This document shows positions 29,101-34,378 of a DNA stretch of 34,378 nt, piece by piece. The stretch comes from Cyclostephanos tholiformis (Eukaryota; Bacillariophyta; Thalassiosirophyceae; Thalassiosirales; Thalassiosiraceae), in contig JALLPB010000017.1 in NCBI GenBank assembly GCA_036939975.1, forward strand, positions 1 through 34,378, given 5' to 3'. Below the pieces are notes generated by a model. That model did no database searches. It saw only the letters and a program-made list of their open reading frames with translations, and was not told where the DNA came from. The position numbers were made by a program, and so were the translations under genes. The number at the start of each line of letters is the position of its first letter. Positions within the stretch are counted from its first letter, which is position 1.

Positions 29101-31469
29101 CGATATGAGCTAATCGTACGCACCGCCCTTGCCGTTGCCTGAAAGGCGTGATTGTAACGATATCGGGTTTCTTCGTTCGATTCGTCCGAATCGACGGAGG
29201 CCGAACTTCGGTTCATTATGCGATTCGAGCCTCGACTGCAACATGACGACTCGTTCTCGTCCTCGTCGGTGATATTATCATCGCCGTACACGGGGCACAT
29301 ATCGAGCAATGTGAAACCACCCTGACCAGATGGGATCAACAGCTGTTGCGGCGTCGAGCTTGGCTCGCATGCCAATTCATCGTCGACGAGCGCGAGGGCG
29401 GTAACCAAGCCCAATTTCTCGAGCAAGTGAAGCGATGCGGGGGGGATTGATAACAGGCTCGATTGTCTCCCCCCCCATGGGCGCTTTTGGGACGGCGCGA
29501 TTCTCTTGACGAGCGATTTCGTGAAGAGACGGTACGTCGATGTCGTCATGACATACCTACAAAGGAGTTGTGGGGTCGGTTTAACGATCATCCCCCGATC
29601 CTCCGAATGGGATATGCACCCCGAGGAATGCACGCTGTTTTCCCGATGACCGTCCGTGGTCGTTACCGAATTCGGTTTCACCCTCCTGTAAGCCAGCGGA
29701 TGTACCCTGGCCAATATCCTCGATATGCCGATGCATTCCACCCAGAAGAGGAATATCGGCGTCGACACGGGTAGCATTATCAAGGCCGAGAGGAACGGTA
29801 ATGTCCAATTCGGACCGTGGAAGAACTGTCGCGCACCGTCCGATCGAATGAGCAAAACTAATACGATGATTAGGAATGCGATCATCGAAAATAGAACGAG
29901 CGTCGATAGGGCGACCTCGAGCTGACGCAATACCTGGGGAGTGGAACGGTGTCGTCCTTTATCGATTTCCTTCCTCAGGAACGCATCGAGGGGGGTCTCG
30001 AGGAGGGCGAATATTCGAACCCCATTCGCCATGAGCAGCATTTCCCCCGAATGACGATTCAGCGTGGACCTCCCGGGGGGCAACATCCCCCCCCCCCCGC
30101 CGGCGTTTTTATTCGTTGCGTTGGACGTGCGCATCGTGCCCGAGTTCGAGAACGAGGCATTGATCGAATCGATGGCGATGTCATCTCCCATCGCGTCCAG
30201 TCCTAACATATCCCTTGCCGTGGACGAAAGCGACTTGATGGTCAATCGTTCTCCCGATTCGATTATTCCGTCGGGTCGACAACGCCCATCCCCATCCCCG
30301 CCGTCGTCGTCTTCTTCATAATCGTAGTCATCGCGCGCGTTCGCATCCGCGAAATGCCCCCTGATTGCGATGCATTTCGCCGGAGCCGTATCGCCGACCC
30401 TCAGGGCGACGTGATCCCCCTCTACCAATAGCAATGTCGGTATGCGATGCCACCGTCCTCCTCCTCCTCCTCCTCCTTTACCATCGGCATCGGCATCATC
30501 GTAGGCGTCGAGACGGTATGTCGAGTATACCCCCTCCACGTTCTTACGGGGTATTGCGTCCACAAAATTACCACCGAACGTGTCGTTCGATCCATCGATG
30601 CCGGTCGGAGAAGATGCGACGACATGATGTCGTCGCCGGATCTGATTCATCTCACGACGACGCGCCATGCCCTCCATGAACGACGATACGCACCGTCGTC
30701 GTTCGATGTCGGCATCGGCATCCCTCGATACCTTCCTCCTCCTACGCGATATCCACGTCGATATCACGGACGATATCAGGAATAATATCGATGCGACGCG
30801 CGATTGCACGATTTGGATGGAATCGTCGTAGTCGTCGTAATCGCGATCGTCGCCGACATCGCCAACGAACGACGGATGCGAACGCGGCAGCGCGAACGAC
30901 AGCGCGACGAAGATCGTCGATAGGGGCACGGCGAGATAGATCAAATCGCGATCTTCCATGGATGCCAATATCATCCACCCGAACGGCGTCCCCCGTCCCT
31001 CCTCCTCCTCCTCCTCCTCCCCCCCCCTCGCTTCCGAGGCGGCATCTCCGGGGGTGCCGATGTTGACATCATCATCGTGATGTCGCGACGTCCGCCGCCG
31101 CCGCCATTGCCATCGTTGTCGTTGTTGCCGCTGTTGCCGTCGTTGCCGTCTACCCCGCCCGTCGCATTTCCATACTTCCATGACGCGTGTCAATCGACGA
31201 CGTGCTTCGTCCCACGTTAGCGGGCGTTTTCGACATCCTCCCTCCTCGCCCCCCCCATCCTTCCCCCCCGCCCCCTCCGCGTCGTCCGATTCTCCCATTC
31301 CTCCGTTTTTTCGATCCGTTATTAGTCGGTCGATGGTGGATGGGTCGTCGTGGGGGGGGGAGGATGGTGACGCTTGCCGCGTGGTATTGTTCGTTTCGTC
31401 CATCGAGGGGGAACTCGATGTAATATTATTACCGCCCGATTGCTGCTTTACACGGATTGCTCGACGCAT
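26110..31469 (-). CDS. TMEM94 (ERMA)-like P-type ATPase-related membrane protein
   Basis: Eight exons: 31469-28461, 28369-28337, 28250-28163, 28073-27568, 27490-27421, 27331-26966, 26876-26234 and 26140-26110; introns are 77-93 nt. The joined CDS is 4746 nt (1581 residues). Several blocks match TMEM94 as I recall it: FEDPEWWKHLPSLKCIGLACLL, CTDLWQGEN+STISPLSGSERN across intron 2, QAFSYAPLPF across intron 3, then VRFVYFSPRN, RLPHGVQDVRRHL, DNVPLLVSLYTDVT, and the end FETRLGMWSP. Transmembrane pairs lie at about residues 172-235, in the middle (LVLFSMIAFLIIVLVLL, FLSALIMLPVSTPIFLFW), and several in exons 6-7. TMEM94 has been proposed to be an ER Mg2+ pump. The P-type phosphorylation motif DKTG is not intact: the equivalent site reads VDDEL (695-699). 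The N-terminus (about 1-170) is low complexity with Arg/Gln and Glu runs. Intron 3 appears to be GC-AG. Confidence 0.85.
28074..28162 (-). other. GC-AG intron in TMEM94-like gene
   Basis: The 89-nt intron 3 is bounded by CAAG|GCAAGC and GGCGCAG|CATTC. It joins DLDVQ to AFSYAPLPF with a phase-1 split Ala codon, as the family alignment requires. No GT donor nearby keeps the frame. The donor context fits the known consensus of the minor GC-AG class. Confidence 0.65.
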
Positions 31470-31911
31470 CCCCGGTTATTATCTACCGGGCGTCGTGAAG
31501 TCGATCATTTTATATTATTTGCTTACGCGCAGAGGGCCCCCCCGCCCCCCCGCCCCTTTTTCCCGCCGATTTTTGTCGGTGGGGTCGGCACCGCCGCGCC
31601 AAATATCAAAATACGCGGAGAGGCAGGTAATCAGTTTCACAGAAGTGGGTGAATCCTATATTTTTTCTCCCTCTCTTCTCAAGCGAGGGTATCTAGAGGT
31701 AAAAGTATGGTCCCGTAACATATTTTCCTCAAAACCACACTGGGATGGGGCGCAACTGCGTGACTTGCCCCTCCCTCCACTCGCAAAGAACAATCCGCCG
31801 CAGTAGCTGCCGCCTCCACGCCGCCGTCATTGACTGGGAGGCGCCGCCCTTTGGACAAATCGCTCCATCCACCTGACCCCTCCCAACTGTCCCCCCATCA
31901 ATGTCAAAGGC
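31470..31911. promoter_or_regulatory. Divergent intergenic region, TMEM94-like / U-box locus
   Basis: 442 bp between head-to-head starts. The first part is GC-rich with C runs (about 31528-31560) and should hold the TMEM94-like promoter. From about 31730 the codon and base style changes to that of the U-box locus, which suggests a junction. Confidence 0.45.
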
Positions 31912-33756
31912 ATGCCCCAATCTCTTGAATCCCATTGTGCCTCTTATGCAAAAAGGAGAGCTGACATGGCTGCCGCTTCTGCTGCTTTGGCTGAGGCTAG
32001 GGCTAGAGGGCCTCCTATGTCGCCGGACCATCGTCCCAAAGCCAAAGAAGACAATGATCATCTTCTTACCCCCACTGACAAACGTATGGCCGCACTTCTC
32101 AACCCACCCATGCCTTTTTCTTCTACCACCACCACGGCACCATCTGCCGCTGTTGCTGCTGCTGACGACTTTCCTGATCATTACCTGTGTCCCATCACCA
32201 AAATGATCATGATGGACCCTGTTTTCGATGCATACAGCCACAGCTAAGAAAATGCCATGGCCAAACAGTGGCTATCCAATCACGATACATGCCCTGTGAT
32301 TGGGGCATTGCTTCCAAACAAGACACTCACAAAAAACCATGCACTTTGGAATGCAATTGAAGAAGAAGTGCGCAGTCACTCCGCCGCCACCATTGCTGCT
32401 GCTTCCTCTACCATCCCCATGAAGTCGACCAATCCTCCTCTAGGGGATGCTTCTAGCTGGATGAACAGGGGTGGGAGCACCATGAACAAGATGCAGAGGA
32501 CAGCAAAGCCCCTTTCTTGCAATTCTCATGCCGAACTTGATCTGCTGAATCACTTTGATTGGGACGATGCTGATTTGGTTCAAGAAATGGTACTGAAGTC
32601 AGTGTCACTCAAAGAACAGGTCAATGTTCTTACAAAGAATGTCAACGATTTAAGGAAGAGACTGACCAATTCAAAAAGACTCTTCAATAGTAAGTTGATG
32701 TCTATGTCTATGTAATTTTGTTGATCAAAAAACTCATTACAGGATCCCTTTGGCTCACTACTCTCTTTCAGATCAAAAGTCAGTATTGGCTTCATATGAA
32801 ATGGAGCTTGCATCAAGGAAGAAAGAGGAGAGCAATGCATTGAAGTTGGTGCAATCTGAATTGAATGAAGCCCAAAAACAGGTGACTAATCTTACCAATC
32901 AGTTGATTGGAGAGAGGAAGGTGGAGCGGGGGCATCAGAATCAGATGGAGCTCAACAAAGAGTGCCAGGCAATGATTGTTGTTTCTCATGCTGTAAGCTT
33001 GGCACAGCAGCACAGACCAAGGCCAAGATGTTGGCTCAGAGTCAGCCACAGAAAGCTCAGCAGTTCATGATGTGTTCCTCAAATATTGGAATGCGTGGGA
33101 TGGGGATGGGGATGGGGAGTGGAGGTGTTCAGGTCCCACATGGGATGATGAACAATATCATCGGCAACACCAATGGAATGATGGTGTCGAATCATGATAC
33201 CAACTCATTGTGGGGCATGATGAATGGAATGGGGGGGAGCTACAGTGCTTTCAACCCATTCCAGCAGCCTTTCATGATGATGCCCAATGCAATGGCAATG
33301 GCTGGCGGGATGCAAAATGGTGGTATGATGCCCAATGCGATGGTGATGGCCGGCAGGATGCAAAATGGTGGTATGATGCCCAATGCGATGGCAATGGCCG
33401 GGATGCAAAATGGGATGGTGACAAATGGTGGCATGCTGCCTCCTGTAATACAGGCTGGGGGTGTCAGTAACACCACCACAAGTCAGAATCAGTCTATCAT
33501 GCCATCTCCTGACATGTCAAATCAGAATCAAGCCTTGGCACTTCCAACCGTGGCATCTTTTCATGATCAAGCCATAAACCCACTCAGGAAAATTCTTCTA
33601 ACCAGGTCGAACAGACCACATCATTTTCTCATTTTACTTATCTTGCGAGGAGGGGGGGGGGGGGGGTATACCAGCAGGGCCCAACTTGCCCAGACTTTTC
33701 CTCTCAGCCAAGTCCCTTCATTGTTGTGTGTGTCCACTCCAGTAGTCATTTACTAA
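31912..33756 (+). pseudogene. U-box E3 ubiquitin ligase-like gene with nonsense codon
   Basis: Frame 1 begins at ATG 31912 with an Ala/Arg-rich helix and reaches a U-box (LCPITKMIMMDPVFDAYSHS). It stops at TAA 32245-32247 and continues in the same frame with ENAMAKQWLSNHDTCPVIG and LTKNHALWNAIEEEV, the rest of the U-box. The TAA sits where U-boxes have Tyr of the HTYER motif, so one base change (TAC or TAT to TAA) explains it. Downstream, an 82-nt intron (32690-32771, GTAAGT donor, TTTCAG acceptor) joins KRLFN to QKSVLASYEMEL, giving a long coiled coil. The frame then shifts: either a 59-nt intron (32993-33051, GTAAGC donor) or an indel. The C-terminus is Met/Asn/Gly/Gln-rich with a 48-nt repeat. 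The end after about 33600 is unsure. U-boxes recruit E2 enzymes for ubiquitination. It may be a true pseudogene, a polymorphic null allele, a readthrough gene or a base error. Confidence 0.72.
33277..33417 (+). repeat. 48-nt coding tandem repeat, about three units
   Basis: Units at 33277-33324, 33325-33372 and 33373-33417 encode MMPNAMAMAGGMQNGG with small changes; the third lacks one codon. All changes keep the frame, which suggests the repeat grew while the gene was still under coding constraint. Confidence 0.85.
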
Positions 33757-33890
33757 ACAGGCAACATGAAAGTGAATGATTGTCTCATTCATGGTATCAT
33801 AGGTCTCATAGTTGATAAGAATTTGTAACTAGAATATTGATTATATGTATATTATCTATTTTGATATATATTTACATTCTCATTCTCCCC

Positions 33891-34378
33891 TCAATTATAT
33901 CTGCAATGATAAAAGCATGCATTGATGTTATCGTGTGTGAATCGATTCATCAGCATCTCTGCCGCACAAGCAACTCAGTGCATACAAGGTCCAAAATCAT
34001 TGCTCAGGGGAACATGCATCAACTTCAATCACTGAACAAGAATGTTCAATAAAAGTGCTATTGGATTCAATTCTGGGCAGCGCATGGGCAGGAACTGAAG
34101 GAATATCCCGTGATAATTCCAGAGGTAATCATTAAGTCCTGTGGACACCTGGAAATGAGGGATTGATGCATTGTCCAAGATAAAAATCTCCAGGCTGTGA
34201 CCTAGGCTGGTGGATAACTTTCCCCTTGACGTGAAATGTTTCAAGGGAAGACAAAGTTACATGTAGTTCAGGTCAGGAAGAGAAAATAAGAGCTTATTTT
34301 AATGCTTGAAAATGAAGTGGATTACCCTGGCCAAAGCAAGGGGGTGAGATGTAACCTGTAGGATTCTACAGGTGTTGG
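33891..34378 (-). pseudogene. Decayed Tc1/mariner/IS630-type transposase, C-terminal part
   Basis: On the minus strand one frame gives EIFILDNASIPHFQV, then LQFLPMRCPELNPI, then after stops SNDFGPCMH and FTHDNINACFYHCRYN. The DNA(S)IPH and LPxxxPELNPI blocks are hallmarks of the DDE_3 catalytic fold (second Asp and the region of the third acidic residue), and a final FTH/YHC segment is typical of the end of such transposases. In-frame TGA codons interrupt the last part, and a TAA lies upstream of the DNAS block. After NPI the usual acidic residue (E or D) reads as Ala, so even the catalytic triad is broken. The element runs off the right edge of the window. No activity is expected. Confidence 0.75.

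Noticed and set aside
31729..32241. Minus-strand frame of 170 codons
   Set aside because: Antisense to the U-box locus, which has clear domain support on the plus strand.

Overview
The window looks like nuclear DNA of a diatom or close stramenopile relative; I infer a centric diatom but cannot name the species. The grounds are: spliceosomal introns of about 60-113 nt with GT-AG borders, close gene packing, microsatellite-like runs of GAC, TCG and GGC codons inside genes, and at least two proteins whose N-termini look like secondary-plastid bipartite presequences (a signal peptide followed by Phe at the predicted +1 position). No bacterial operon structure, rRNA, tRNA or CRISPR array was seen.

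Layout. Left gene block (about 0.5-11.1 kb, GC-rich): a Vti1-like Qb-SNARE (+), a PLAA/Ufd3 ubiquitin-binding Cdc48 cofactor (-, 2 exons), a probably plastid-targeted RNase II/R exoribonuclease (+, 2 exons), a MATE transporter (-) and an HMG-box protein (+). Then comes an AT-richer, gene-free island of about 8.8 kb (11.1-19.9 kb) with decayed transposon and duplicated repeat sequence. Right gene block (19.9-31.5 kb): a probably plastid-targeted P-loop kinase of the YFH7/uridine-kinase-like group (-), an orphan membrane protein (+), an orphan five-exon gene with two 27-nt microexons (-), an ethanolamine/choline kinase (+) and a large eight-exon homologue of TMEM94 (ER Mg2+ P-type ATPase-like) (-). 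The right edge (31.9-34.4 kb) has a U-box gene broken by a nonsense codon (+) and the C-terminal part of a decayed Tc1/mariner/IS630-type transposase (-).

How they fit together. The genes do not form one pathway; they are housekeeping functions (membrane fusion, ubiquitin/Cdc48, organelle RNA decay, transport, chromatin, phospholipid head-group activation, Mg2+ handling). The striking feature is their order: all eleven gene loci alternate strand without exception, so every neighbour pair shares either a divergent promoter region (213-837 bp where no repeat island lies between) or a convergent terminator region (as short as 49 bp). Splice models were built by hand from frame continuity, splice-site consensus and protein-family fit; none has been tested against transcripts.
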